64,000 nt of DNA from Lingula anatina. Its lineage: Eukaryota; Brachiopoda; Lingulata; Lingulida; Lingulidae. This document shows, in pieces, positions 48,655-61,751 of the stretch. Location of the stretch: contig NW_019775403.1 in NCBI RefSeq assembly GCF_001039355.2, positions 138,900 to 202,899 of the forward strand, read 5' to 3'. Both the position numbers and the translations under genes were made by a program. Every line of letters begins with the position of its first letter. Position 1 is the stretch's first letter. The notes beneath the pieces are model-generated. The model saw nothing but the letters and a program-made list of their open reading frames with translations, ran no database searches and was not told the origin of the DNA.

Positions 48655-50020
48655 TCTTTGAATGACATGTCTTGTTAATCATGGTTTTAACTAAACAAAA
48701 TGGATCTTTACAAAAAAGCACAGAACACATTTCAACACCGGGTTTATTTGTTTAAAAATTCTAGGCCACTAGATGCAATTTCCCCAAACACTGAATTGCA
48801 AACACCACAACTGCTATAATCAGTTTATATGTATATCTGATTATGTGTCTTATAGCAGGTCAAGATAGCTACAAGCCAGCATTTTGAGCCTCAAGTTTTT
48901 TTTTTTTTTTTTTTTTTGATTCAATGATTTAAAATACTTGGGTGGATGTATCTTAATAGTTTTTTTTTTAATAAGCGCAATAAGATCAGATTTACATAAT
49001 GAAAACATTTATCGTAAAATAGTATTTTACAAAGAAATTATGCAACCGTTGTCCTGTTTTAATAAATTGCAACATATTTGTCCAATGAAAACAGTTTAAA
49101 ATTTTTCTCGAACTCGTGTAGCTAATACACACGCCCCATGAAATGCGCAGGTTTAAGTTGTGAAAGCAAAATGCCAAGATGCTGAAAGTTTCGCAAAATG
49201 AGAAACCAGAAAGATGCCACCGCTGCTTACATGAGCATCAGTTATAAACCAAATGGCCGTAGACTAGTTTATAATCGTATCCCACTTATTAAGTTTAATA
49301 CTGAGACAAGCTAGTGATGTTTACCGAAAAGCTCTGCCTTTAGATCGAGCCATCTAAATCAGCAATTTAAACTATTGGCAGAGTCATGTTTTCTTTTTCA
49401 AATCTTGAATTTCAGACAGTTTTATCAACTAAAGAAGTTTCCTTAGAGAATCCTGTACAAATTAAAGTACAGATGTGTCTATGCCCAGACCTAGCTGTAA
49501 ACGTTTTGTTTTATTTAAAGCTAGTAAATGTTGATAGTACAGACGGTACTGGCAAGGCGTGCAAGGACCGGTCAAGACCTCCAAGGCAAGACGGGGGTCG
49601 GTAAGAAACAGCTTTACTGAAATAAAGTGTCCGTGATGTTTAATATTCCAGGTCATTTGTACTGAATGCTAAACATGTACATAGGGAATATGTTGCAGAA
49701 TTAAACTTGTTTTCTTCTTCCTTTTAACTGCATGAAGTTATTTGTGTTTAGCATAATACAAGTGGGCTCTTCAAAGAAGTCACCAAAGCACTGAAACTGT
49801 CTGGGCCCTATAAACACAGACCTTGTAATGACTCCCCTACACAATTTTGTACCACAAAATGTTGTCACCAAAACATCAGTAGTCTGCTAAGACACTATAT
49901 ATAGGGGCTCCCCTCCGTATATAATGTCTGCTTAACTTTTCGATCACGGTCTTATCAAGTATATCTGTCATTAAACTATACTAGTAATACACTTACAAAT
50001 ATCTGGTTTACATCCCACTT
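48655..50020. other. Intergenic segment of unit A
   Basis: Contains a T run at 48897-48917. The frame 49386-49604 is repeated as 56367-56585 but has no recognisable domain, and it is no better conserved than its surroundings. Confidence 0.4.
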
Positions 50021-50985
50021 GTTAGTAACCTGAGATTGTTAAGTCTTTATTACTTATAAAGTTTGGCAAGGGCTACAAGTTTGCCTTCAAACAAGTATAT
50101 GCATCAAATGACTTTAAAAAGCATGAACGGATTATAGTTACCAGATTATATTTGTCAGCTCGTGGTCTTATGGTGGAGAAAGTGGCGCTGGACGAGGGCT
50201 CCGTATGACGTGCATTTGCGGGAACGTACAAACTGTGGAACACGTTCACTTCAGGCTTCACAGAGAAATTCACTAACTTCAGAGTTAACGAATTTACTAG
50301 CAATATATACATGAGCATTTGTTTATTTTTCAAATTCAATTTTGACTGCTTGACTTGATGATATTGTAAAAGTGAAAAATGTGTATATGCTTCTACACAA
50401 AATTCAGAATAATATAAAGATAATACTTATCTATTTATTGCAGTCTGCAAGCCAGTAATCGAAAGGCATTTAGTGATGTTCATTATCCATAATTTTCAAA
50501 CAGTTTACTGCCAAATCTATTATTAGGTGGACCAAAGCAACGAAGTGGTTTAATTTTTCAGAAACTCAGGTAAACTTATACATGTATATATTCCACTTGT
50601 ATAGACCATCAACATTATCCAAGAAAGCGGTGAGCACACATTGGTCAACATGCTGGGTAAAATTTGATAGCAGAAGTAAGAGCAAATGATGTTTTCTTGT
50701 GAGCACATATTATAACACGATTCAGATTGTCTTAAGCGACTGTGTTGCTCAAATACTGGGTAACAAATGCGGGTTATCAATTTAAATTGCAAGGACCAGT
50801 TTTTAATTGTTTCTTCCAGCGTGTCGATCAGCAGACAATCCACCCGAAAATTGCTGTAATTTATGCTCCATAGTAAAAATTGCAGAGTAATTATCGAAAA
50901 AAAATTATGTTACTTTGAGCGAGTTATGCTGACGCGATTACTGTTCGGGTGCAATTTTAAGTAAGTATTACGAATAGTGATAAAA

Positions 50986-50992
50986 TATATAA
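50986..50992 (+). promoter_or_regulatory. TATA box before the extra first exon in unit B
   Basis: TATATAA 93 bases before the ATG at 51079. The same element is at 57923-57929 in unit C. Confidence 0.5.
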
Positions 50993-51078
50993 CTCGAGAG
51001 AATTAAGCAATGACTTCACAGCTTTATCTTATACCTGCCGTGCATCCCACAGTATGCATCTTCAAGCTGAAGTCAACA

Positions 51079-51140
51079 ATGGTGAAAATGCTGCTGTTTG
51101 TAGCGTGTTTAAGTTTGCTTATTTTATGTGGAAAAACAGG
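51079..51140 (+). CDS. Extra or alternative signal-peptide first exon, unit B
   Basis: It encodes MVKMLLFVACLSLLILCGKT and ends in a GTAAAT donor in phase 2, exactly like the first exon of gene B (52154). Spliced to exon 2 at 52595 it would stay in frame (GKTGKRQVDC). It has its own TATA and diverged but homologous upstream DNA. It is either an alternative promoter/first exon or the relic of an older, partly deleted gene copy. An upstream out-of-frame ATG at ~51053 is present. Confidence 0.55.
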
Positions 51141-51752
51141 GTAAATATCTGGAAATAATATGACATTTGTGACAAAACAGAAGAGCATACCTTTTGTTTA
51201 AAACACGCAGGTACGTTTTTGTCAACTGGTGACCTTTTTGATATCACTTTCATTAGTTGATAAAAACAGAAGAAAGTTATGTCAAAGCCAAACGGTTTAA
51301 CACGCGCGATTCGGGTAGATGTTCCAAATATCTTATTAGTACCAACAGCGTGACAACTGGCGGTACTCCTGGTTTTAGACCAGCCCCGTCTCGTACTGCT
51401 TCCCCGGTACCAAAGAAGTCTGATCAGCAGTCCGATTCAAACTGATTCAAACGAGAAGACAATACAAGAAACCTGAAATTGTAAAGTCCTTACTTATAAT
51501 GTTTGGTTACAAGTTTGCCTTCAAGTATAATAGCCCGTGGGCCTTTAATCAAAGGCCCTTAGAGATGTCCATTATGTATATGATATTCAGACAGCTTACT
51601 GAAATGTTCATCAGAAACTTTGTTATCATTAAAGTGACGTCAGACATAATTTAAGTCTTTTATTTTTATAATTTTATATATGGGTGAGAGCGTCAGAGCC
51701 GATGCCATGACAATGCACTGGTTAAATTTGAAATTTCAGAGACCCCAGGTAA

Positions 51753-51754
<2 letters not shown>

Positions 51755-51790
<36 letters not shown>
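51755..51790. repeat. (CA)n microsatellite
   Basis: Longer version of the repeat at 42834-42862. Confidence 0.9.
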
Positions 51791-52077
51791 CATAAATAAA
51801 CACGTTTCAGATTGTCTGATTGACTCTCGTTGCTTCAATACCTGCAGAACGGTTGGGGAGGATCAAATTAAATTCGAAAGACCACTTGACTCATCGAGCG
51901 CGTTGAACTGACGAGCAGACAAACAACCCCATAACTGCCATAATTTAACCACGATAGTGTAAATTACCCAGGGATTTTAAAACCACCTCAATTGGTGTAA
52001 TCTTTGCGCGAGTTATCCTGGCACGAAAACTGTCCGGGTGCAATTTTAAATAAGTGTTTGAAATAGAGGTAAAAATG

Positions 52078-52085
52078 TATATAAA
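52078..52085 (+). promoter_or_regulatory. TATA box, gene B
   Basis: TATATAAA 76 bases before the ATG at 52154; conserved in all three genes. Confidence 0.7.
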
Positions 52086-52153
52086 CCGGGAGAATTAAGC
52101 AAAGACTGCTCAGAATTTATCTTACACGGTACATCCCACCACTGAAGTCAACT

Positions 52154-55100
52154 ATGATGAAAATGCTGCTGTTTGTAGCGTGCTTAAGTCTGCTTATTTC
52201 AAGTGGAAAAACAAGGTAAATATATCTAAATAATAATCTTGTGAAAAAAAAAACAAAAAACAGAAGCGCATAAGTTTATGTTAACTGGTGACGTTTTTTA
52301 AATTGCTATCATTAGCTGTTAAAAAATTAGAAAGTTGTGTAGAAGCAAACAGTTTTAACACTCGCTTTTCAGGCGGATGTTTACAATCGCTTCCAAAAAT
52401 TCTGATAATTGTTTTACCATACAGTTTCATACCCGATTGTCAGCGTCCTCTAAGATAACATTCAGGCTTATGACATTCTGTCATCGGATTTCCTCTATCC
52501 ATTCGTGTCTAAATATTGATGTTTCCGTTTCTGATCATTTAAGTTAATGTAAAAAAAAAATTAACTTGTAATTTCATGTTGACCCTTATTGCAGTAAGAG
52601 GCAAGTGGATTGCAAGCCAGGAGTACCACTATACCGCAGCGTTTTTGAACCAGACAGATTCACCATGGTCTCGGACGAAGGCGGCCAAGAAATTGCACTT
52701 GGGCCTCGAGCAGAAACGTGGACCTACACCACAGACTTCGATGACGACTGCGATATTGACATTTTGGCCGGCAACGGGGGATATGTGTATTTGCTGGAAA
52801 ATACTGGCGACTCGAGCAATGTAAGTACCATGTCCTCCAGACTGAATTTATGGACCTAGTTTTGTTTTAACCTATTTACAAAATCTGTTTGTTGTGCTGT
52901 AAATATAATATTTTAACTTAGTTTAAGCCGTTATTTGCAAAAGGTCGCTTAAATTTTTACATAAATTGAGTCTTGGAATAAAGGACATAATTTAAGTCTT
53001 GTTTTTTTTTAAATTTTATATAAAATTATTTAAAGGAACATTTGAACCTAGTGTCGGTAAAAGGGTGGATTACCAGTAACGCATATAAACCACCTGTACT
53101 ATTTTCTTATACGACTAAAATAAAGTCGGCATGCTAAGGGATATACCAAATCAATCACTGGATGAGCCATAAAAGAGCTTTTAAGTGCACCTTCTTCAAA
53201 TTTTGGTTAATTGGAACAAACTATCTGACATACTTATCTGCCCCTTCATATACAGCACAGAGAGCAAGCAGAAAAAATCTTTCAATATTATTTTTCGGGT
53301 AATATGAAACGATGTTTTTTGGTATTTATGTAATTATAAGTTATAATATATGGTGGCATTTGGTTGACTTTTCTTGCAAAAATTTACTTAAAATGCATCT
53401 TTATATGTAATTTTAAATCTAAGACGCAGAATCTACTACGATTTCATAGGGCCGATTTGCAGCTCCCCGAAAGTTGACTACCGCCGACGGCACTGTCATA
53501 GATAAGGGTTATTGGAGTGGCTCACCGGTATTCAAGGACATGAACGGAGACGGCCTAAAAGATCTGCTTCTTTCTGAATGGGCTGGTGACCTCACCCTCA
53601 TCTCTCTTTTCATCAACACTGGGACATCAAAACAACCTACGTTTTCTGCCCCTAAAGTTTTAATTAACAATAACGCTGGCGGTGTTCGTTTTGATGCAGC
53701 TGATTGGAACAACGACGGCCTGAATGATCTGGTGGTTGGGCCCGACAGGCAACCGTTTGCCTACTACCCAAATGAAGGTACAGCCTCAAGTCCCATTTTC
53801 AGCAGTTCAGCTACAAACATCCAGGATGGTTACACCACAATTACTCAACACTATCCTCGAGTTGTTGATTGGAGGGGTGACGGGAAAGAATATATTTTAT
53901 ACAGCGGTTATTATCCGAGCAGCGGCGTCCATATTTGGACAAAAGATCCAAAAACAGGAAAAGAAGAAGATGCCGTTCTGTTAGGCAGTGACGCACAAAT
54001 TGGGAACAAAGTTGGGTACAGACTTTCATCCAACATGGCTGATTTCAACGGTGATGGTCTAACTGACTTACTTATTTCTGGTAAATTGGCCAAACTCGTT
54101 ATATTTTGGGGCAAAGACATAAACCAGGTGACCCAGCACCACGTTGATGGAATTGCCGCCATACTGAGCCAGCACATCACAGACCTTGGATCAGTGATGG
54201 AGAGCAATGATCAGGTATGTGAGAAGTTGCAATTACACCAGGATGCTTTGTTGAAGATCGCCAACTTGCCTATGCCAGAGTCGTTCAAGGAATATTTTTT
54301 CAACACACTCGCAGCTCTGGTGCAAAAATACCCACAATACTTGAGCAGACAACGTTTTTCTTCCACATACCTAGCCCATTTCTCCTTCTATACCTGGATA
54401 ATAATGTTGGAAGGAAGGGACGACACGAGAAGTAATCGACTCGGGTTGGCTGAAGTGAGTAATCACACAGGAAGTTTAAAGGACGTTCTTGTTGAGAGGG
54501 GAGTTATGTTGATAGACAATGACCAATCTTCAGAACTAGCCAATCGCCTGTTGAGAGATTATGTTTTGTCCCTGCGAACTGAATACTTCTGGATTGAGCG
54601 CATAAGTAAGCAATGTGCTCTAAGCGGCATTGACGGGAGCAGATATACCTACAGGCAGGTGCGAAAGGGCGGAGTAAACGTATTCTGTAACGATGAGCAC
54701 AGCTCGACGAGAAAACACATCTTACCTGGTTGTAAGGTATGTAAAACGCATGGCAATCCGGTGGGAAACGGTCTTGTTTCTGTTGTTGCTCACGAAATTG
54801 GTCACAACTTCGTAGAATACCCTGGGGTGAATGCGAAGAGGTTCTTGTTGATGAAAAGAGCCTTACAAGGTAGTCCGGATATTTTCTGGCAGGATAACAA
54901 TCGCTACGACTCTACGAAAACGCAGGAACATTTTGCAAGCAAAGGTTGGTTTAATCCCGGTTCCGATAATTGGAACTCGATTTTACATGCCTATTTCAAT
55001 GGACAGTTCATTCCTGAAGCTGCTCAGTACCAATATCAGATCATCACTAATGCTAACCCAGGCTACGTTGGGCTTACTCATCCCCAGGAATTCTTCGCTT

Positions 55101-55480
55101 CAATCGCCCAATGCTTCTCTATGGACTCCAAGATGCTGATGGACATTGCTGTCGAACGTTTTCTTAGTACGCCATCATACAAAGAGTCCATAAATCAAAT
55201 CTTGTTCTTGGTTGAGTACTACTCTCTCGGTGGAGGCACTTCACGATTTTGGATGCATACCCATTCAGGTAACATATATTATTATGAAGTTACCCTCGAA
55301 AGAAATCCCAAGGATCACATCGTCGCGGTGAGTGTCCCCAAAGATGTCGCGAGGAAAGTTGACAACCCCAATGAAGCATATTTGGTGGATTTGCCGAGTC
55401 CACATGTGTATCGGTTCCAGGTTGATGGCGATGGGTTTGTTACCGCCATTGAGGAGTACCCGGCATATATCAATCCATAG
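52154..55480 (+). CDS. Secreted FG-GAP/VCBS-repeat zinc-metallopeptidase-like protein, gene B
   Basis: Exons 52154-52215, 52595-52820 and 53450-55480 give 772 residues. The signal peptide is MMKMLLFVACLSLLISSG, followed by SKRQ. It has the same FG-GAP loops as gene A (DFDDDCDID, DMNGDGLKD, DWNNDGLND, DFNGDGLTD). HEIGHN starts at H544 and the EFFA glutamate is at ~643. It is three residues shorter than gene A owing to an indel before the fourth loop. Intron 2 is only 629 bases because it lacks the TIR element. All motifs are intact, with no stops. Substitutions are spread along the protein, including next to the zincin motif (NFVEYPGVNAKRF against NYVEYPEVKAKRL). AATAAA is at 55628-55633. Confidence 0.85.
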
Positions 55481-55627
55481 ACTTATTAGATAACAATACA
55501 ATCGAAATCGATCTTTATGTCCATTTTTCCTTCCACTAGACTAGAGGAGAAATAAGTATCTTGAATATATACAATGTGACATTAACCAGGCTATAACGTT
55601 TCTGTAAACATGATCAAGTTCAGAGTA

Positions 55628-55633
55628 AATAAA
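55628..55633 (+). terminator. Polyadenylation signal AATAAA, gene B
   Basis: AATAAA ~150 bases after the stop at 55480. Confidence 0.65.
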
Positions 55634-56955
55634 TTTTTGAATGACATGTCTTGTTAATCATGGTTTTAACTAAACAAAGTGGATCTTTACAAAAAAGCAC
55701 AGAACACATTTCAACACCGGGTTTATTTGTATAAAATTTCTAGGTCACTAGATGCAATTTCCCCAAACACTGAATTGCAAACACCACAACTGCCATAATC
55801 AGTTTATATGTATATCTGATTATGTGTCTTATAGCAGGTCAAGATAGCTACAAGCCAGCATTTTGAGGCTCAATTTTTTTTTTTTTTTTTTTTTGGATTC
55901 AATGATTTAAAATACTTTGGTGGATTTATCTTAATATTTTTTTAAATAAGCGCAATAAGATCAGATTTACATAATAAAAACATTTATCGTAAAAAAGCAT
56001 TTTACAAAGAAATTATGCAACTGTTGTCCTGTTTTGATAAATTGCAACATATTTGTCCAATGAAAACAGTCTAAAATTTTTCTGGAACTCGTGTATCTAA
56101 TACACACGCCCCATGAAATGCGCAGGTTTACCTGTAGGTTGTAAAAGCAAAATTCCGAGATGCTGAAAGTTTCTCAAAATGAGAAACCAAAAAGGTGCCA
56201 CCGCTGCTTACATGAGCATCAGTTATAAACCAAATGGCGGAAGACTAGCTTATCATCGTATCCCACTTATTCAGTTTAATACTGAGACAAGCTAGTGATG
56301 TTTACCGAAAAGCTCTGCCTTTAGATCGAGCCATCTAAATCAGCAATATAAACTATTGGCAGAGTCATGTTTTCTTTTTCAAATCTTGAATTTCAGACAG
56401 TTTTATCAACTAAAGAAGTTTCCTTAGAGAATCCTCTACAAATTAAAGTACAGATGTGTCTATGCCCAGACCTAGCTGTAAACGTTTTGTTTTATTTAAA
56501 GCTAGTAAATGTTGATAGTACAGACGGTACTGGCAAGGCGTGCAAGGACCGGTCAAGACCTCCAAGGCAAGACGGGGGTCGGTAAGAAACAGCTTTACTG
56601 AAATAAAGTGTCCGTGATGTTTAATATTCCAGGTCATTTGTACTGAATGCTATACATGTACATAGGGAAAATGTTGCAGAATTAAACTTGTTTTCTTCTT
56701 CCTTTTAACTGCATGAAGTTATTTGTGTTTAGCACCAACCCTATAAACACAGACCTTGTAATGACTCCCCTACACAATTTTGTGCCACAAAATGTTCTCA
56801 CCAAAACATCAGTAGTCTGCTAAGACACTATATATAGGGGCTCCCCTCCGTATATAATGTCTGCATAACTTTTCGATCACGGTCTTATCAAGTATATCTG
56901 ACATTAAACTATACTAGTTATACACTTACAAATATCTGGTTTACATTCCACTTGT
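55634..56955. other. Intergenic segment of unit B
   Basis: Collinear with 48655-50020, with a T run near 55876-55894. No gene recognised. Confidence 0.4.
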
Positions 56956-58015
56956 TAGTAACCTGAGATTGTTAAGTCTTTATTACTTATAAAGTTTTGC
57001 AAGGGCTACAAATTTGCCTTCAAACAAGTATATGCATCAAATGACTTTAAAAAACATGACCGGATTATAGTAACCAGATTATATTTGTCAGCTCGTGGCC
57101 TTATGGTGGGGAAAGTGGCGCTGGACGTGGGCTCCGTATGACGTGCATTTGCGGGAACGTACAAACTGTGGAACACGTTCACTTCAGGCTTAACAGAGAA
57201 ATTCACTAACTTCAGAGTTAACGAATTTACTAGCAATATATACATGTGTATTTGTTTATTTTTCAAATTCAATTTTGACTGCCTGACTTGATGATATTGT
57301 AAAAGTGAAAAATGTTTATATGCTTCCACTCAAAATTCAGAATAATATAAAGAAAATACTTATCTATCTATTTATTGCAGTCCTCAAGCCAGTAATCGAA
57401 AGGCCTTTAGTGATGTTCATTATCCATAATTTTCAAACAGTTTACTGCCAAATCTATTATTAGGTGGACCAAAGCAACGAAGTGGTTTAATTTTTCAGAA
57501 ACTCAGGTAAACTTATACATGTATATATTCCACTTGTATAGACCATCAACATTATCCAAGAAAGCGGTGAGCACACATTGGTCAACACGTTGGGTAGAAT
57601 TTGATAGCAGAAGTAGGAGCAAATTATGTTTTCTTGTGAGTACATATTATAACACGATTCAGATTGTCTTAAGCGACTGTGTTGCTCCAATACTGGGTAA
57701 CAGATGCGGGTTATCAATTTAAATTGAAAGGATAAGTTTTTAAGTGTTTCTTGTAGCGTGTCGATCAGCAGACAATCAACCCGAAAATTGCTGTAATTTA
57801 TGCTCCATAGTAAAAATTGCAGAGTAATTATTGAAAAAAATTATGTTACTTAGCGCGAGTTATACTGACGCGATTACTGTTCGGGTGCAATTTGAAGTGA
57901 GTATTACGAATAGTGATAAAAATATATAACTCGAGAGAATTAAGCAATGACTTCACAGCTTTATCTTATACCTGCCGTGCATCCCACAGTATGCATCTTC
58001 AAGCTGAAGTCAACA

Positions 58016-58077
58016 ATGGTGAAAATGCTGCTGTTTGTAGCGTGTTTAATTTTGCTTATTTTATGTGGAAAAACAGG
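58016..58077 (+). CDS. Extra or alternative signal-peptide first exon, unit C
   Basis: Same as 51079-51140 apart from single changes (MVKMLLFVACLILLILCGKT), with the same phase-2 GTAAAT donor. TATATAA is at 57923-57929. To reach exon 2 at 61484 it would have to splice across the 2-kb insertion and the gene C first exon. Confidence 0.5.
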
Positions 58078-58275
58078 GTAAATATCTGGAAATAATATGA
58101 CATTTGTGACAAAACAGAAGAGCATATCTTTTGTTTAAAACACGCAGGTACGTTTTTGTCAACTGGTGACCTTTTTGAAATCACTTTCATTAGTTGATAA
58201 AAACAGAAGAAAGTTATGCCAAAGCCAAATGGTTTAATAAGCGCGATTCAGGTGGATGTTCCAAATATCTTATTA

Positions 58276-59186
58276 AAGGCTCGGTCACAACCGGACGCAC
58301 GAATTTCAGGATCGTACGTCTCCTGCGATTTTTGGGTGTTGCGGAGGCCGTGGAGGTCGTTGAGGTAGAGGAAAATCTGCCTTGCGAGTGTGAAGGGCCA
58401 CATGAGATGTCCTTTCAAGCAGGGACGCTAACTGCAAGGAGCGATGGCCGTGGAAATTGTACTCATTTCTTGAGATTGTCTTGCTTCCTGTGTACGTGGC
58501 ACACACTCACCACTTACGGAGGGAATGCAACGCACGGCGAAAGTAGTGCCCTTTTGCGTTAGTTTTGCTTCACACTTGCCTCAAACGATTGTGGTGAAGT
58601 ACTGACGGTGTACGTCAGTTTTGCCCCTGTTCTCCTCTTTCTTGTTCTCCCTCCTCCCTTTTTTCTACTATGTAAACTTCTTTCTCTTGCCTTTTGGAGG
58701 CATATTTGAAACTAAATTGAGCAAAAATTTGAAAATTTTGAAAATTGTTATACACGTTACACAGTCGACGTTCATTATAAAGACACGAGCGTGCGTCGTG
58801 AGCACGCCTTTTATACACCAGGCGTGGGGGTGACGCAACGGCGACGCATTCCCGGTATGCTCTAAAATTTGTTCGTTAGTTGTGAGGGCGTGCGCCTTAC
58901 TCAACACGCAAATGGCACTTGATTCTTCATTGCTTGCGACGTGCGTCTTGCACAACGCGCGTCTCTCTTGCTAACTCCGTGCGAGAGGAGCAAGTTATGC
59001 TTGCGGCCTGTTCGCAGGCTATTCGTAGAATCTTTTGGACATGTCCAACATCCTCCGTACGTGCTTACGGGCTGTCTGCGAACTCGAAATTGCGTAAGAA
59101 GGACTTGCGTGGGACGTGAGATTCTGCGCAAAATTTGGACGCAAACAACCCGTAAGAGCCCGTACGGCCGGGTGTGACCGAGGCTT
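58276..59186. mobile_element. TIR element (CTCGGTCAC...GTGACCGAG)
   Basis: The left end GGCTCGGTCACAACCGGACG and right end CCGGGTGTGACCGAGGC are inverted repeats. The interior is rich in GCGTGCG-type words. It sits at the very start of the 59187-60299 element, so the two form a nested pair. No transposase ORF. Confidence 0.7.
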
Positions 59187-60299
59187 AAGGCCCCTTTACA
59201 CTGGACGGCGTCCTTTCTGCGTCCCTTCTGCGTTCAAAAATGTGGTCAGGACGCTCAACGGCAAAGCAATTAAATCGTGTCTCTGTGTAAAGGCGTCTGC
59301 GTCCGTTGTGCGTCCTTTGAACGACCGAATCTTGATTTTACCTGTAAAACTGCGAGCAATCTGCCTGCCTCCACTGTACGTCCCCTGTGCAACCCAAGGC
59401 GTCCATTGCGATGTTTGAGCGACCATTGAGCATTCTTGCTGCGTTCTCTGTACCTTCATCGGCGATCAGTGGCGTCTATTCTACGATCATTCTGCATCCT
59501 GCTTGACCGATGAGCGTTGTTTGGGCGTCCTTCTCTATTTTCTAACTCATATTGTTCATCGGTTCTAACCAGGTCATCCAATAAAGAACATTTCTAGCAC
59601 ACAAAACAAATAAATGCCAATAAACGCTTTAAACTATAGTGATGCAAGGTCTGTATGGACTGATTATCGGCCAGAAGCTCATTGTTATCCTTATAAGAAG
59701 GATGGACAGGCGCCGAAAACGAGAAAGTGTGACTGACACAACATAGAATATTTGAATCCGTTTTCAAATGACGCATTCTGCAAAAAGTTCTGACAATTAA
59801 TGCATCTTGTAAAAAAGGCAAAATATTCGTTTTATAAAAACCTCAAAAAAAAAAAAAAAATGGATCGTTTCATGAATTTTAGGGGAAAAAACAATTGGAG
59901 GCTGATATGAGACCACTGTTGCCCTTAGAATTCCTGTCTGGTGAAAAATACCTCAGCAGGGCCCCGTTTGACATTTAAAAAAATAATGCTCTACGTGCCG
60001 AACACTGGACGATCTTTGAGTTTTCATTCTGCAACCAAAGCGATGCTTGTGGCTCCTTTCTACGACCGCGGCGATGCTTGTGCGTCCTCTCTGTGACAAC
60101 GGGGATGCTTGTGCGTCCTTTCTGCGTCCATTGAGAGACCATCCTTCACCGCGTTCTCTCTGCGATTATTTTGAACATGCTCAAAACTTGTGCGACCTTC
60201 GCGATCACTGTGCGTTCTTTGAGCGTCCGGCGGCGTCTTGGCCAGTTTCATGGTCGCACAAAGGACGCAGAAAGGACGCCGTCCAGTGTAAAGGGGGTT
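59187..60299. mobile_element. TIR element CCCTTTACACTGGACGGCGT, copy 2 (longer)
   Basis: The ends CCCCTTTACACTGGACGGCG and its inverse (60268-60293) match the copy at 9685-10416. This copy has ~0.4 kb more interior (about 59790-60190). Units A and B have an empty site (CTTATTAGTACCAACAGCG). TTATTA is present on both sides of the whole insertion (58270-58275 and 60300-60305). Confidence 0.8.
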
Positions 60300-60671
60300 T
60301 TATTACCAGCAGCGTGACGACTGGCGGTACTCCTGGTTTTAGACCAGCCCCGTCTCGTACTGCTTCCCCGGTAAAAAAGAAGTCTGATCAGCGGTCCGAT
60401 TCAAACGAGAAGACAATACTAGAAACCTGAAATTGTAAAGTCCTTACTTATAACGTTTGGTTACAAGTTTGTCTTCAAATATAATAGCCCGTGGGCCAAT
60501 AATCAAAGGCCCTAAGAGATGTCCATTATATATGATAGGCCTATTGAGGCAGCTTACTGAAATGTTTATCAGAAACTTTGTTATCATTAAAGTGACGATG
60601 GGTGAGAGCGTCAGATCCGATACCATGACAATGCACTGGTTAAAATTTGAAATTTCAGAGACCCCAGGTAA

Positions 60672-60674
<3 letters not shown>

Positions 60675-60710
<36 letters not shown>
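60675..60710. repeat. (CA)n microsatellite
   Basis: Third copy of the CA repeat that lies before each gene of the array. Confidence 0.9.
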
Positions 60711-60713
<3 letters not shown>

Positions 60714-60982
60714 CAGATTATCTAATTGACTCTCGTTGCTTCAAAACCTGCAGAACGGTTGGGGAGGATCAAATTAAATTCGAAAGACCTCTTGACTCAT
60801 CGAGCCCGTTGAACTGACGAGCAGACAAACAACCCCATAATTGCCATAATTTAACCTCGATAGTGCAAATTACCCAGGGATTTAAAAACCACCTCAATTG
60901 GTGTAATCTTTGCGCGAGTTATCCTGGCACGAAAACTGTCCGGGTGCGATTTTAAAAAGTGTTTGAAATAGAGGTAAAAATG

Positions 60983-60990
60983 TATATAAA
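60983..60990 (+). promoter_or_regulatory. TATA box, gene C
   Basis: TATATAAA 75 bases before the ATG at 61058. Confidence 0.7.
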
Positions 60991-61057
60991 CTGGGAGTAT
61001 TAAGCAAAGACTGCTTAAATTTATCTTACACGGTACATCCCACCATTGAAGTCGACG

Positions 61058-61709
61058 ATGATGAAAATACTGCTGTTTGTAACGTGCTTAAGTCTGCTTA
61101 TTTCAAGTGGAAAAACAAGGTAAATATATCTAAATAATAATTTTATAAAAAAAACACAGAAGAGGATAAGTTTTTGTCAACTGGTGACGTTTTTTAAATC
61201 GCTATCATTAGCTGTTAAAAAAGTAGAAAGTTGTGTAGAAGCAAACAGTTTTAACACTCCCTTTTCAGGCGGATGTTTACAATCGCTTCCAAAAATTCTG
61301 ATAATTGTTTTACCATACAGTTTCATACCCAATTGTCAGCGTCCTCTAAGATAACATTCAGGCTTATGACATTGCTGTCATCGGATTTCCTCTATCCATT
61401 CTAGTCTAAATATTGATGTTTCCGTTTCTGTTCATTTACGTTAATGTAAAAAACTTGTAATTTCATGTTGACCCTTATTGCAGTAAGAGGCAAGTGGATT
61501 GCAAGCCAGGAGTACCACTATACCGCAGCGTTTTTGAACCAGACAGATTCACCATGGTCTCGGACGAAGGCGGCCAAGAAATGGAACTTGGGCCTCGAGG
61601 AGAGACGTGGACCTACATCACAGACTTCGATGACGACTGCGACATTGACATTCTGGCCGGCAACGGGGGATATGTGTATTTGCTGGAAAATACTGGCAAC
61701 TCGAGCAAT
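61058..61709 (+). CDS. FG-GAP/VCBS metallopeptidase-like protein, gene C (5' part; continues beyond window)
   Basis: Exons 61058-61119 and 61484-61709 encode the first 96 residues. These are the signal peptide MMKILLFVTCLSLLISSG, SKRQ and the first Ca-loop DFDDDCDID. The donors (GTAAAT, GTAAGT) and phases match genes A and B. The long third exon should lie beyond 64000, because intron 2 still matches intron 2 of gene A at the window end. Exon 1 is most like gene A; exon 2 is most like gene B. Whether the gene is intact cannot be judged here. Confidence 0.8.
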
Positions 61710-61751
61710 GTAAGTACCATGTCCTCCAGACTGAATTTCTGGTCTATAATA

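Larger units (their letters stand above)
41523..50020. repeat. Tandem unit A of the FG-GAP metallopeptidase array
   Basis: It starts at AGTAACCAGAGATTGTGAGTCC. The same start recurs near 50021 and 56956. It contains one complete gene (43215-48494). Compared with units B and C it lacks ~430 bases holding the extra first exon (junction near 42340). Confidence 0.8.
50021..56955. repeat. Tandem unit B of the FG-GAP metallopeptidase array
   Basis: Collinear with unit A. It contains the extra first exon (51079-51140) and the complete gene B. It lacks the TA-flanked element of intron 2. Confidence 0.8.

Noticed and set aside
49386-49604. 72-codon frame repeated at 56367-56585
   Set aside because: Conserved only as much as the neighbouring intergenic DNA, and no domain or splice signals.
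50073-50339. Minus-strand frame shared by the tandem units (also 57006-57329)
   Set aside because: No recognisable protein and poorly kept in unit A. Probably chance in duplicated DNA.
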